Notes: generated from the letters alone by a model not told the origin. A stretch of 64,000 bases of DNA from Zanthoxylum bungeanum (GCA_019454045.1 SKCR01036784.1:124001-188000); one strand, 5' to 3'; shown: positions 8,798-22,129, numbered from the stretch's first letter. Numbers and translations are program-made.

Positions 8798-11007
8798 ATC
8801 CTAAGTTTGATTTGAAAATCTAGGGTTCATGACTTTAATTGGGTTTTTTGTTGTTTGGAGCATGATTGCCTAAATTTGTTGTTTGGTTATGGTTGGATGA
8901 TGTTGAATTGGATTTTACACTTAGGAATTGAGAAAATTTGATTAGATCAAAAATCCCCAATTTCCCACTTGGCCTAAAATAACCCCTAGGTTGCTCATGG
9001 TAATTTTTTGAAATTAGACAATTGGATGTGTTGATGGCATGAAATGTATATTAGATGTTGTTAATTGGATTGAAATCAAATTGCATGTTAATTTCTATGC
9101 CTTTGCCGTGAGCTATATAGCATGTTATAATGAATTGTTTGCTTCAATTGTGTTGGACATTAATTGGAAATGATGAGTATGATTAATTAATTTAATTAGT
9201 ATTTTGGAAACATTAGATTAATTGATTAATTATGTTAATTACACTTGGATTAATATGTAATTTGGAATAATGTATTAATTTAATTGTTGTAATTGGGCTT
9301 AATGGGCTTGGTTGGGCCAATTTTGGTTTAAGACAATTGAGTTGGATCCAATTGGGCCTAAAATCATTTCCATAAAGTCCAAATATGACAATTGGGCTTT
9401 TAACAATTTAATTGGGCCTAAATTGATTTTTGGCAAAAAAAAAGTGATTCCTTAATTGGGCCTTGGCATTTGGGTTTGATCCATATTGGCCAAAGCTCAT
9501 GCCTTAAGAATTAATTAAAAGCTCATTGGACTTTAATTAAATTAACATTGGATGTTAATTGGGCCTTTGAGACCCATTAAGATTGGATTAGAATCTAAGT
9601 CTAAAAGACACTATTAATAAGTGTAATTATTTAATTTGGAATTAAATATGAATTAGTATTGGATACAATTTAAATTGGATTTCATTGTAGTTCGATAAAA
9701 TCAAGAATATGTACTCGTGAGTATTTATTTTTTAAACAAGTTGGACTCGCGCAAATCAAATCGTTGTTTGAACATTGGATGATCATTAATTCAAGATTAA
9801 TTAATTGGATTAGATTGATTGAATAACATGCTTGTGTGAATACTTGGATGTATGTATGAATAATGAATATCAGATGGATATTAGAAGGGTGATGGCAATT
9901 TTGGAAATTATTGTAATAAATTTAGAATTTATTAATTGGACCTGCGTGTCCAGCCTATTGTCTATTTCTCTTTGTATTTCTCTTCTCACCAATTCCCCTC
10001 AAAGTAAATGAGGTTTCTTAGAAGTATTATGTAATTGGGTAGAAGTATGAATAGTGCTAGCGGGAGAGAGAAATGGAGAGAGATTGTTCAAGGAACAAAG
10101 TTGTTTATATCCATCCGCCATATCATTATTAATTTATTTCACGCCTTATTATGCTTTTAGAATGCATGCTTAAGGGTGTATGATGAGACCTAATCAAAGA
10201 TAATAATTGGTTGCCAATTTACGTGAAAAACCCTCATTCAATATTAAGCGTTTTTCCTTCCATGAGTGGTTCTCTCTCAAGATCCAAGATTGACATCGGT
10301 TTGTTGGCCAAAGTCAAGACCTTTGTCCATCGCGAATGTGTTTGAACCACATATGTTTTGTTACATATCGCGTGTCTTGGGCAGTTGTGACTTGTTGGCC
10401 AAAGTCAAGGTCATTTATTGTTAATCGACCTCGATTACGAAGCTTTCCCACTGTCAATGGGTCGCGCTTAACTAGAATCATTAAGCTTGTTGAGCCAAAG
10501 CTAAGGCTTAGTTGATTTAGAGGAAAAAGGTTATGAAATATATTTGATATATTTACATCTATTGGATATATGTTTCGGACTTTGAAGTCCACCTATGGAT
10601 CTAGGAATTGGATGAGATCCATTGATCTTAGAGATCTACCTAGTTAAGTTTTATACAACTTGTTGGCCAAAGTCAAGGTTTGTGTGTATTTAACGGGATC
10701 CTAGCCCACTAGGAAACTAGGTTTCCCGAGTACTCCACAGAGGGTTAGAGGCTCGCCGAAAAATAGTGGAGGCAAGTATTAATTTGCAATTTCATTTAGA
10801 TACTTGCCAATATGAGCTCTTTTATTTTATTTAACGCTGTTATAAATATATTAGTTGGACTAATATTAAATATTGCTTTCTTTGAACAGTTAGACTGTAA
10901 AACACATTACTCAACTTGCAGTTGGTTATATAGTTGGACTATAGTAACCATTACATTTTGAGTGTACCCAAAATCGTTGACTAGATAGTTAGACTATAGC
11001 AAACAAG
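8798..11007 (+). other. Long untranslated leader of C
   Basis: About 2.2 kb between PBS and gag without a credible reading frame. It is alignable with the leaders of B (37973-40177) and D (13472-15794), so it belongs to the family and is not an insertion. It contains repeated words on the theme TTAATTGGGCCTAAA, four copies of TTGTTGGCCAAAGTCAAG or close variants (10301, 10392, 10487, 10660), and many TGG/TAG-centred hairpins, for example 9540-9560, 9628-9648, 9897-9909, 9915-9933, 10084-10098, 10848-10866, 10886-10898, 10929-10943 and 10985-10997. Confidence 0.75.
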
Positions 11008-11191
11008 ATAGCTGAAAGATTAGCGTAAAAGAACATAATCCTAGGTGAAAATGTCTTTAACGGCGTAAATTTTCAGATTGGGAATTGAATCTCAGGATAG
11101 TCCTGGAAGCTGAGAAGTTACTCTATTGGATGGAGAAACCTCTCGAGCCAGAGCCCGGAGTTGAGCAAATAGTAGAGCATGAGCTTGGAAG
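11008..11191 (+). pseudogene. Gag of C, 5' fragment before insertion E
   Basis: Aligned to B's gag start (ATG at 40178), the start codon here reads ATA at 11008. Recognisable words follow (GENVF, then the segment up to ...GAGCTTGG). Stops and frameshifts are present (TAA near 11023, TGA and TAG near 11087-11100). The frame is cut at 11191 by element E and resumes at 23091. Confidence 0.75.
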
Positions 11192-11436
11192 TGTAGGACA
11201 CAGAACCGGCGACGCTGTTCTAGGCTCGCGGCTTGGTTGGAGTACGGAATAGCCCGCGGGGGAACTAAACCGGAGAAAATACATGGAGTCGCCACCCAGT
11301 TTGAACTGGGAAATTGTGATTAAGGCCGCACTCACCCCTCGTAAGGGAAGACCTCAAACGTTGGGTTCGGAATGGTCATTACTTATGTCACTTGTAATGA
11401 TGTGATTTGTGCAATAAACTAACCGAATCTACGCAA
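11192..11436. mobile_element. Element E, left part
   Basis: GC-richer than its surroundings. Contains GGAGTCGCCACCCAGTTTG followed by ACTGGGAAA, a hairpin-forming word pair (CCCAGTTTGAACTGGG). Short frames exist on the minus strand only and look non-coding. Ends in CGCAA where D begins. Confidence 0.6.
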
Positions 11437-13458
11437 TGTTGGACAATTATGACCCATAATGTCACTATTTGTACAGATCATTGTGTTGTTGTACAAATTA
11501 ACTATGTGACAAAGGAGATTGCACTCTTATCATTTTTGATTAGATCGCCTAGATATATAAATGATATGAGGTCCCTATGATTTGTTCCTGGACGGAGAAT
11601 GATATGAGACAGTATCAGTCCACAAAGGATAATCATTAAATATCCCTAATCAGAATATTATCGAGATTGGACATCGATAAATACGTAAAAGACTAGTATT
11701 ACACTTGTGCGCGTTGTGAGGGCACAACATCATAGTTCTCATATATTTGGGTACAGGATACTCATGCAAGTGTAATAGGAGGTTGTGTTTTACCGATGGT
11801 ACGGGAAACGGCTTCGCTCTGGATAGACCCCATCGGAATTCCATTGGTAGTATGACTATGTGTCTATGGAAATCCGAAATCAGGGTAAGTGTATTTGGTC
11901 TTAACCTGAGACTTGCACCGCTAATACTTGCGACAATCAATATACTTTGGTTGCGGTCGTCCAGGGCTTTAACAGGTTCTGTATACGCCAATGCTGGGTA
12001 TATTGAGAATCGTAGTGTGTTGGGTGTGATGTCAAGACGGAAGTGTCACTCCAGTCATATGGAGATGATGGTCACGTAGGATACGGTACTGGTTCTCTTA
12101 AGTACTGCAGTCATCGGGATAAAATGACAAGGTCATGTTTATCCGATTATAGAGACTAGTTACCAGACATCCGACATGTGCTTCGTACGGGGCAGACACA
12201 ATTCCAGCCCCAGGCCTAGCACGTGATCATCCGATACTGGACGAAATACGCAATACTACGTATATTACGCCTGATATAGATCCTTATTCCTGTAAGGATA
12301 TTTCGGAGAATTGGGTAGGCATGGCGCTTTGCTAGAGGCCAACCTTGTCTTGTAAATCGGTATAAACGTAGTACAAGGTACTTACGTGTTCGGATAGTCC
12401 GACGACCGAATTTACTACCAACATATCCGGGGATCTCATGGGTCGCTTCCCAAAGATTCACCGATGACGTATGACTCACACTCTAATTAATCTGGGATTA
12501 ATTAGAAGAGAGAGAAATTAATCTGGGATTAATTGTGGAGATATTTTATCTGGGATAAAATATAATTAAAGAGAGATAACGATTAATTTGGAATTAATCG
12601 AGAAATTAATATATTTGATATATTAAACGAAATTAGATTTCGACGCAGAATTAAAATTAGATTTTAATTCGGCGAAAAATTAATTTAGAATTAATTCGTT
12701 AGCGACGTGAATAGTGATTCGCTAGGCGTAATCATTTAATTACGACGCAACGGAAAATTCGTTAATTTGGAATTAGCGAACCCGAGCCCGGGATTTTGCG
12801 AGCGCATTCATTCGCATTTCGAATTCGAGTGCGGCAGCAAGTCAAATCAAGCGTCAAATCATTAGTCACATCAAGCGTCAAATCACATGTCACTTTGAGT
12901 GATGTGACAATTGATGATTGATGAGATTGTGATTGAATGATGGGAGTGGTGGCAAACTTTATTGCCTTGACTTTGGAAAAGTGAAATGGTATATATATAT
13001 TGTTTTTTGGAAAAACAAAAGGCTATACACATTTTGTAAATCAAAAACACTCTCTCCTTTTTTCTCTCCTCTTTTTCACACGCCCAAGGGGCTAAAATTT
13101 CTGTTCTGTTTTCAGTAAAAACGTGAGTGAAGGGAGCAAGAGTGGGATTTTGTGGCAAAATCACAAGTGCTAGCACACTCATGCGACGAACAGTGTAGAA
13201 GGATAGGATAGGGAAGTCTACCCATGAGCCGGGAATCGTTCGACGAAGCTCGAAGCTTGACGAAGGAGCACCATGGCCGAATTTGGGGGCATGGCAGTGA
13301 ACTGTCGTGACAGTCCAAAGGAGCAGAATTCGATTTTGTTTTTTTCGTCACCGCGTCGCTCAACCAATCGATGTGAGAGTATTCCGCAACTTCTTCGATT
13401 TGTATTCACACATATTTCATGCTTATTATTGATCTTGGGACCTTAATAGAAACCAACA
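11437..13458 (+). repeat. 5' LTR of D
   Basis: Shares the first ~1 kb and the hairpin region with the B and C LTRs but has its own 3' third, ending CCTTAATAGAAACCAACA. The hairpin at 12541-12563 has 10-bp arms ATATTTTATC / GATAAAATAT around TGG. At the matching place C has GAATTAATC / GATTAATTC. A TATATATATAT run lies at 12990-13000. Confidence 0.92.
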
Positions 13459-15794
13459 ATGGCATCTAGAGCAAGGTTTGAGCATGAAATGTTTAGGGCT
13501 TAAAATTTGGGTAAAATTGATTTTGAGCATGAATTATGAAATTGGATGATTAAGTATGCTTGAATATGTTTTATATGATGATTGATTGGATCAATTTGTT
13601 GAAAAATTATTTGGAACATTTTTCCCCAAAATAATTAGCTTGGCCGAAAGTATAGGAGCCCTATATGTCTTGGGATTTTGATTTTTTGATTCATTGGATG
13701 AGTTAGAATCATTCGGGAATGTGATTTAATGTCGATTGTGGAATTAATTGGATTGAATTCGAATCGGACACAAAATCCCCTCCATTGCCGAGAGCTTATA
13801 GCATGTAATTGGGTTTGATTTTAATCAAAATGTGTTGGACATGTGATGATGAAAATGAGCATGATTAATTGTGTATATTGATGTTTTAGAAATGTTAATT
13901 TGGGTAATTAATCATGTTATACACTTTGGTAATTAAATTGGGATTTGGAATTTTATGATTTAATTATTTTTGGGCCTATTTTGTGAAATTGGGCTTAAGT
14001 GTTGTAATTGGGCTTGTTGGGCTTTGTTGTACAAATTTGGTTTAGGCAAATTGGATTGGATCCAATTGGGCCCAAAACCGCATCCATAAAGCCCAAATGC
14101 GACTTAATGGACCTTTAAAGTTTAATTGGGCCTAATGGGCCTAAATTGATTTCTGGGCTTATGGGGTAACTCCCGGATTGGATTTTGGTTATTCGGTTTG
14201 ACCCGAGTTGACCAAAAGTCCACGCCTAAAGAAATTAATTAAAAGCCCATTGGACTTTAATTAAATTGACGTTGGACGTTAATCGGGCTTTGAGACCCGT
14301 AACGATTAATTTGGAATTTAAGTCGTAAAGGTTTATTATTAAAGTGTAATGTTTAATTTGGAATTAAATAGTGAATTAGAATTAAATACATATTAAATTG
14401 GATTTAATGTTGTAGTTTAATTTAATTCGAGAATTCGTACTTTGAGTACTTATTCGCAAAACGAGTTTGACTCGAGCAAAATCAAATCGTTGTTTGAACA
14501 TTGGATGTCACTAATTATCAGATTAATTAATTTGATTAGATTGATTGATAACATGCTTGTGTGAATACATGGTTGCGATGCATGAATAATGTATATCAGA
14601 TGGATATTAGATGGGTGGGCAATTTTAGAAATTGTTGTAATAATTTGATTTATTAATTGGACCTGCGTGTCCAGCCTTATCACCTCCTTATTCTTTGTAT
14701 TCTCTTCTCACCTATTCCCCTCAATGTAAATGAGGTTTCTTTAGAAGTGTAGTGTAACGGGTAGAAGAAATATTTGTGCTAGCGGGAGAGAGAAAGTGAG
14801 AGATTTGATCTAGGATCAATGTGTAAAGTATCCATCCGCATATCATTATTATTTATTTATACGCGCTTTATTATGTGTTTAGAATGCATGTTTAAGGGTG
14901 TATGATGATGAGACCTTAACAAAGATAATAAATTGGTTGCCAATTTGCACTCGAAAAACCCTCGCAAAATATTAAGCGTTTTTCCTTCCATTGAGTGATT
15001 CTCACTCAAGATCCGAGACTGGCATTGGCTTGTTGGCCAAAGTCAAGGCCTTTGTCCGTCGAGGATGTGTTTGAATCACGAAGACTTTGTTCTATATTGT
15101 GTGTCTTGTCCAAGTTGTGGTTTGTTGGCCAAAGTCAAACCACTTCTTGTCCATCGACATTGATTACGAAGCTTTCCATGGTCAATGGGTCGCGCTTACT
15201 GGGATCACTAAGTTTGTTGTGCCAAAGCCAAGGCTTAGTTGATTCAGAGGAAAAATGTTAGGTAATACATTGGATGTATTGGCATATATAAGATATATGT
15301 TTCGGACTTGGATGTCCCCCTACCGGATCTAGGAATTGGATTGGATCCAATCGATCTTAGAGATCTACCTAGTTAATTATCATACAATTTGTTGGCAAAG
15401 TCAAGATTGTGTGATATTAACGGGATCCTAGCCCACTAGGAAACGCGGTTTCCCGAGTACTCGACAGAGGGTTAGAGGCTCGCCGAAAAATAGTGGGAGG
15501 CAATAATTGAATTTGCAATATTCGTTTAATTACTTGCCATATGCGCTCAAATCAAATATCATTCGTCATATAAATTAAATGTTAGTTGGACTAATATTTA
15601 AATCGTTGTTTTAATAAATAGTTGGACTATATTCAAACTATTCATTTATAGTTGATTTTATAATTGGATTATAGTAATCAATATAATTGATTTTAATCTA
15701 TTAAATTATAGTTGATTAAATAGTTGGACTATTGTAATCATTATAATAAATAGTACCTTAATCGTTGATTAAATAGTTGGACTATTAAAATCAA
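13459..15794 (+). other. PBS and long leader of D
   Basis: PBS TGGCATCTAGAGC at about 13460-13472, then ~2.3 kb collinear with the leaders of B and C. It includes the TTGTTGGCCAAAGTCAA words (15031, 15122, degenerate 15210; a shortened one near 15390) and TGG/TAG hairpins with its own arm sequences (14269-14279, 14805-14819, 15587 region). No credible open frame. Confidence 0.75.
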
Positions 15795-18700
15795 GATAAA
15801 ATTGAAAGATTGACGTTTAATACATAATCCTGGGGAAAATGTATTTAAATGGTTTAATTTTCAAATTGGGAATAAATTTCAGGATGGTCCTGGAAAAATA
15901 ATAAGTTACTTTATTTGATAAAAAACATATTATGCCTAAGCCCGGAGTTAAGCAAATAGTAGAGCATAATCTTTGGAAGATCAATGTGATGATAACTTTA
16001 GTGCTTAATCCATTATACTTACCACAGTAGACTCCTTAATTTCTAAATCAGAACTAAGGATTATATCCTTAAAGTATGATAATGAAATTGAAGGATCTTC
16101 ATAAATCTATATTTAGATTTTAGAAGTACTAAAATTGCAATAATAACTCTTGGAGAGTTAATGACTATTCTCAAGGAGATAAAGTCAAACTTTGCAATTA
16201 GGCAAGTTGCGCAAGGCGCACCTTACTTCGACATTCTAGAAGGCCAAGGCTTGGCCAAAGGCTACTGGAATGTGAAAAAGGGCAAAGGCAAAATCATTAT
16301 AATCTTCAAGGAAGATAAATGACATATCCCAAAATGTCTGCCTAAATTGTGGCAAACGGGATCGCGGAAGCTTGACTGCCGTTTGGACAAAGCAGACATG
16401 AAGGAATTGAAGACGAGCAAGGCTCTGACTTCAAATATGTTTGTCATAAATATATTCAATACTAGTATTAAAATTGGATTTTAGATACTTAGTGTGATAT
16501 AAATATATATTGATGTTCAGAATCTGTTTTGAACAGGATACTGACTTCAATCGAGATAAATCTGCGAATTGAAAACGGGACGAAAGTCGCTGTGTTTTAA
16601 CCGTAGATACCTAATTTTAGGAACTACCTTCGGGTGTGTACCTAAATTAGGAAACTGTTATAATGTAACTAGTTTGACTAGAACATTATCTCTATATCAG
16701 TGTTTTAACACGCTGCGGTGAACCTTTATATTCTAGAACACTAAAGTGTTTTATTATATAAAGATGATATTGAGATAAACACATTAGATGTGAATAACAG
16801 AATTTATATTTTGAATATAAATAAATCTCAAATATATAACATGACAAACAATAGCTCAAACTGATTTGATCAGAAGAAACTTGGTTGTGGCATTGTTGTC
16901 TGGGACACAATTAAAAAAGAATCGTATATCCACACTTTTGAAGAGTGGGTACTAGGACTGTTTTGATTTATTCAAATAAAGTCTACGAATCTAGTTTTTT
17001 GGGCAAAGTGCCTAAAAATATTTACTTGGTAAAAGTGTAAATGCCATCAATCTGTTAGCCCTAGTTCATAGTGAAGCAAGTGGGCCCATGTCTATTAGGC
17101 TAGAAGTGGATATGAATATTTCGTGACCTTTACGGATGTGGCATCGCGTTATGGTTATGTGTTTCTTTTGAAGAACACAAATCGGAAACTTTTAAAGTTT
17201 CGACACGAAATAGACAAACAGATCGGCCAAAGTATTATACCGTCACGGTAAGACCGTAATGGAAAATACTTAAGCAATAAGTTTCTAATATACTTGAGAG
17301 AGTAAAGTATTCTTTCAAATGAGGACTCCTCCCTGAACACGTCATTTTGACGGTGTGTCCGAACTGAGTAACCGAATTTTGTTGGACATGATAAGGTTAA
17401 TCATGAGTCGCTCTGAGCTACCATTTCCTTCAACGGATAAGCATAAATAGTGCATAACTTATTTAGAATAAGGTTCCATAAAAATCTGTTTGACATATAT
17501 CATATTAGATATGAACAGGAAAGAAACCAGGTTTCTCATTCCTGAATATTTGGGTATGCTGGGCATATGTTTGGATGATACCAAACTAAAACCCAAATTG
17601 GATAAGTGCCAATTGTAGGTTATCCTAGGGATACCTAAGTATAGTACTTATACAACTCACGAGAGAACAATGTAATTGTTGCTCACCATGCGGCTTTCCT
17701 AAGAGGAACACCGATATGCAGTGGTAAGTGAGAGGATAGTAAAACTCGATGAAAATCGGAGTAATACTATTCAAGGCACCGATTCCTATACTGGAACAGA
17801 TAAATAGTTCATCAAGGATGAAACTATTACCATTAATCTTCGAATACTAAGAACCGCGTATGTCGGAGAGAGTCAGAAAACAACCTAGGGTATGTGTTTC
17901 TGTTCTCACCTCATAAAGATGTCTATCTTATTGAGGTATACCAACTGACTACGTATGAGGAAGTGATACAAGGTATCGACTCCCTATTATGACAAAGTGT
18001 CATGAGTTCGAAATGGATTCCATGTATATCAACTTATTTTAGACACTAGTTAATGTACCGCAAGACATTGTGCCTGTTGGTACTATATGAGTCTTCAAGG
18101 AAGACATGCATGGTTGGAAACATAACAACGTACTAAGCTAGGCTTGTAGCGGAAAGGTATCGTTATCAACATTGTGTTGATTACGATTCAACCTTTTACC
18201 TGTTGCCACGGTAAATCCATTTGGAAAATGCTTGCTGATGCTGCATGTTTCATTTATGAAATATGTCAGCTTAATGAAAAATCGCTTCCTGAAAAGGAAA
18301 CCTTTTGGAGGATGTTTACAACATCCTGTCGGTTTTGTCGTACCATAACAAGCAAACAAGGTTTGCAGGTTATTCGATCCATGTTTGGATTGAAGCAAGC
18401 ATATGTTCTTGGAATTATCGTTTTGATGTAATCATAATGGTTATGATTTAATTCAAAACGAAATGATTCTTGTGTATATAAGAGGGTTAGTGGGAGCGCA
18501 CTGACATGGTTGTCCTATAAAATAATGATAATATGTCATTTCTGGAAATGATATTCCCCAAAATAACTATCGGCGAAAGCTTGGCTTTCGAAAACTCTCC
18601 AGGAATCGTACATTGAAAAATGTACGCTACCTGGTGTCTCATACGCTTTGAGCATATGAAGTCACAAACAGGCCAATCCAAGTGATAGTCACTGGATTGA

Positions 18701-19226
18701 TGTTAAGAACATCCGTTAGTATCTTAGAGAACTAAGGATGATGTCTTAGACTGTGGAGAATGAGAACTTGAAGTGACTGTGATCACTACTGCAAGTTTCC
18801 AAACCGATAAAGACGACTAAAAGTCGCAAACGGTACTATACAGTTTGAATGATGGAACAGTGAGCTGGAAATCTTCCAAGCAAGATATTATTACCGTATA
18901 AACAACAAATGCGGGTTATTGCTGCAGCTGAGGCGGCAATAGAAGCAATCTGGGACAATAACAAATCTAATTAGATTAGATATAATTCTGTTAGCAGCTG
19001 AGCTAGGCGTCAGCACAGGCTAAAGAATTAATGGTCTCATCAACGATCCAGATACATACTTCGATATTCATCTGATTCGTTCGGATCATACATCGTGGCG
19101 ATGTGATGATCGAATAAATCGCATCAGATGACAATCATGTAAATCCGCTGACAAAAGCATTTCTCAGCAGTTTGAGCCAACCGTACATAGTTCGGGTGTA
19201 AGACACTCGAGTGACTGGCTATAGGC
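15795..19226 (+). pseudogene. Gag-pol relic of D, heavily degraded
   Basis: Collinear with B's gag-pol but about 0.5 kb shorter, with very many small deletions, insertions and stops. The longest readable stretches are a few tens of codons. Landmarks can still be matched at the nucleotide level: zinc-knuckle region near 16330, integrase segment near 17380 (TTGTTGGACATGATAAGG), reverse-transcriptase part near 18380 and RNase H part near 18840. None of the enzymes could be made. Open frames on either strand here are shadows. Confidence 0.8.
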
Positions 19227-19238
19227 CAAGTGGGAGAT

Positions 19239-21238
19239 TGTTGGACAATTATGACCCATAGCGTCACTATTTGTACAGATCATGGTGTTGTTGTACAAAT
19301 TAACTATGTGACAAAGGAGATTGCACTCTTATCATTTGTGATTAGATCACCTAGATGTATAAATGATAGGAGGTCCCTATGATTTGTTCCTGGACGGAGA
19401 ATGATATGAGACAGTATCAGTCCACGAAGGATAAATCATTAAATATCCATAGTCAGAGTATTATCGAGATTGGACATCGATAAATACGTAAAAGACTAGT
19501 ATTACACTTGTGTGCGTTGTGAGGGCACAACGTCATAGTTCTCATATATTTGGGTATATGATACTCATGCAATTGTAATAGGAGGTTGTGTTTTACCGAT
19601 GGTACGGGAAACGGCTTCGCTCTGGATAGACCCCCTCATAATTCCATTGGTAGTATGACTATGTGTCTATGGAAATCCAAAATCAGGGTAGGTGTATTTG
19701 GTCTTAACCTGAGACTTGCACCGCTAATACTTGCGACAATCAATATACTTTGGTTGCGGTCGTCCAGGGCTTTAATAGGTTTGTGTACGCCAATGCTGGG
19801 TATATTGAGAATCGTAGTGTGTTGGGTGTGATGTCAAGACGGAAGTGTCACGCCAGTCATATGGAGATGATGGTCACGTAGGATACGGTACTAGTATTCT
19901 TAAGTACTGCAGTAATCGGGATAAAATGACAAGGTCATGTTTATCCGATTATAGAGACTAGTTACCAGACATCCGACATGTGCTTCGTACGGGACAGACA
20001 CAATTCCAGCCCCAGGCCTAGCACGTGATCATCCGATACTGGACAGAAATACGCAATACTACGTATACTACGCCTGATATAGATCCTTTATTCCTGTAAG
20101 GATATTTCCGGAGAATTGGGTAGGCATGGCGCTTTGCTAGAGGCCAACCTTGTCTTGTACTTACGTGTTTGGATAGTCCGACGACCAAATTTACTGCCAA
20201 CATATCCGGGGATCTCATGGGTCGCTTCTCAAAGATTCACCGATGACGTATGACTCGCACTCTAAATTAATCTGGATTATTAGTAGAGAGAGAAAGTTAA
20301 TCTGGGATTAATTGCGGAGATATTTTATCTGGGATAAAATATCAATTAAAGAGAGATAACGATTAATTTGGAATTAATCGAGAAATTAATATATTTGATA
20401 TATTAAACGAAATTAGATTTCGACGCAGAATTAAAATTGGATTTTAATTCGGGCGAACAAATTAATTTAGAATTAATTCGTTAGCGACATCAATAGTGAT
20501 TTCACTAGGCGTAATCATTTAATTACGACGCAACGGAAAATTCATTAATTTAGAATTAGCGAACCCGAGCCCGGGATTATTTGCGAGCGCATTCGCATTT
20601 CGAATTCGAGTGCGGCATGCAAGTCAAATCAAGCGTCAAATCATTAGTCACATCAAGCGTCAAATCACATGTCACTTTGAGTGTTGTGACAATTGATTGA
20701 TTGATGAGATTGATTGATTGAATGATGGGAGTGGTTGGCAAACTTTATTGCCTTGACTTTTTGGAAAAGTGGAAATGGTATATATCATTTGTTTTTTGGA
20801 AAAACAAAAGGCTAATACACATTTTGTAAATAAAAAACACTGTTTCATCTTTTTCTCTCCTCTTCTTCACACACCCAAGGGGCTAAAATTCTGGTTTCTG
20901 TTCAGCAAAAACCGTGAGTGAAGGGAAGCAAGAGTGGGATTTTGTGGCAAAATCACAAGTGCTAGCACACTTACGAGACATGCAAAAGTGATAGGGAAGT
21001 CTACCCATGAGCCGGGAATCGTTCGACGAAGCTCGAAGCTTGACGAAGGAGCACACATGGCCGAATTTGGAGGGCAGTGGCAGTGAACTGCCGTGACAGT
21101 CCAAAGGAGCAAAATTTCGATTTTGTTCATCGCCGCGTTGTTCAACCGATCGATGTGAGTATTCCGTAACTTCTTCGATTTTTATTCGCACATATTTCAT
21201 GCTTATTATTGATCTTGGGACCTTAATAGAAACCAACA
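19239..21238 (+). repeat. 3' LTR of D
   Basis: 2000 bp, preceded by the polypurine tract. Matches the 5' LTR closely. The missing bases are mostly two or three short deletions, for example around 20155 where an ~18-bp stretch present at 12346 is absent. Confidence 0.92.
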
Positions 21239-21417
21239 CGCAACATGCTCAAGAACAACCTATATCTAAAAGATAAATCCTATGTCTAAGTTTGCATGCT
21301 TGAAAAGTAAGTTATCACCACGGAAAACACACAATAACACATGAACATGCTTCAATCATATAATACGGAAAACAAATAACAACATAAACATAATGCAAAT
21401 TCCAAACGCAAAATAAA

Positions 21418-21535
21418 TAACTAATCATGCTTAAAAATAAACAACTAAATCATGTTTAAAGATAAATAACATACTAAACTAAATCATGCTTACAAAGATA
21501 AATAACGTACTAGCAACCTAATCATGCTCAAATAC
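21418..21535. repeat. AT-rich tandem repeat in E, about four copies
   Basis: Units start AATCATGCTTAAA, AATCATGTTTAAA, AATCATGCTTACA and AATCATGCTCAAA, followed by GATAAATAAC(A/G)TACTA in the middle ones. Period about 33-46 bp. Confidence 0.65.
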
Positions 21536-22129
21536 ATGGTTGGATGAAACGAAATACGTGTGTCTCTCAAGTGGTACGTGGCGTTCTATCCTGAGTGCAA
21601 ACCGCACTATCGTCCATTCGGATTCGGCTACGGAATTTTCATCCTGGTTTCCATCCGATATACCACAAAAGAGAACACGCATTCCGTTCATCCGGAATTC
21701 ACATCATGCCTCAACAAACGACTCTCATGTGATAATATATTAAAATAAATAAAGAAATGAAAGATAATAAGTAAAAAGGGTGCCCTCAGGTCTAACCACT
21801 TTTGTCGTCTCTTGAAAACGCGTTACACGGCCGTCGGAATGGTTGATGTTCCGCAAATTTTCCGGTTCACTAATCCAACATTTTTCCTCGTTGTTTTGCT
21901 GTCTGGGTTGCTGTTTTCACTCCGTTTCACTGTTGTTTCTGTTGTATTTTTCTGGTCACTGTTTTAAGGTAATAGGGGACTGTTTTGGGCATTTTTTTTA
22001 GGTGCAGTTTAGGGCAGTTTATTTGGTGAATTGTGGGGCAGTTTCAGAGGGAATATGCGTGTATAAAGGGGCTGTTTGTAGGGTGTTGTGTCGTGAGGTT
22101 GAGGGGTTTTAGTGAGTGGTCTTGTGTGA

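Larger units (their letters stand above)
11437..21238 (+). mobile_element. Copia-type retrotransposon D (B/C family), inserted in E
   Basis: Perfect 5-bp target duplication CGCAA (11432-11436 and 21239-21243). LTRs 11437-13458 (2022 bp) and 19239-21238 (2000 bp), both TGTTGGACAATTATG...AAACCAACA. By eye they are about 95% identical in the first 450 bp. The internal part has PBS, leader and a coding region shredded by indels. The polypurine tract AAGTGGGAGAT ends at 19238. Confidence 0.95.

Noticed and set aside
10314..10592. 92-codon minus frame in the leader of C
   Set aside because: Not conserved in B or D at the same place; leader sequence is hairpin-rich and non-coding.
11092..11335. Overlapping minus frames at the C/E junction
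   Set aside because: They cross an insertion boundary and have no recognisable domain.
12883..13409. Several overlapping frames in D's 5' LTR that look gene-like
   Set aside because: The same region in the 3' LTR (about 20700-21240) has different frames because of small indels, so no coding constraint.
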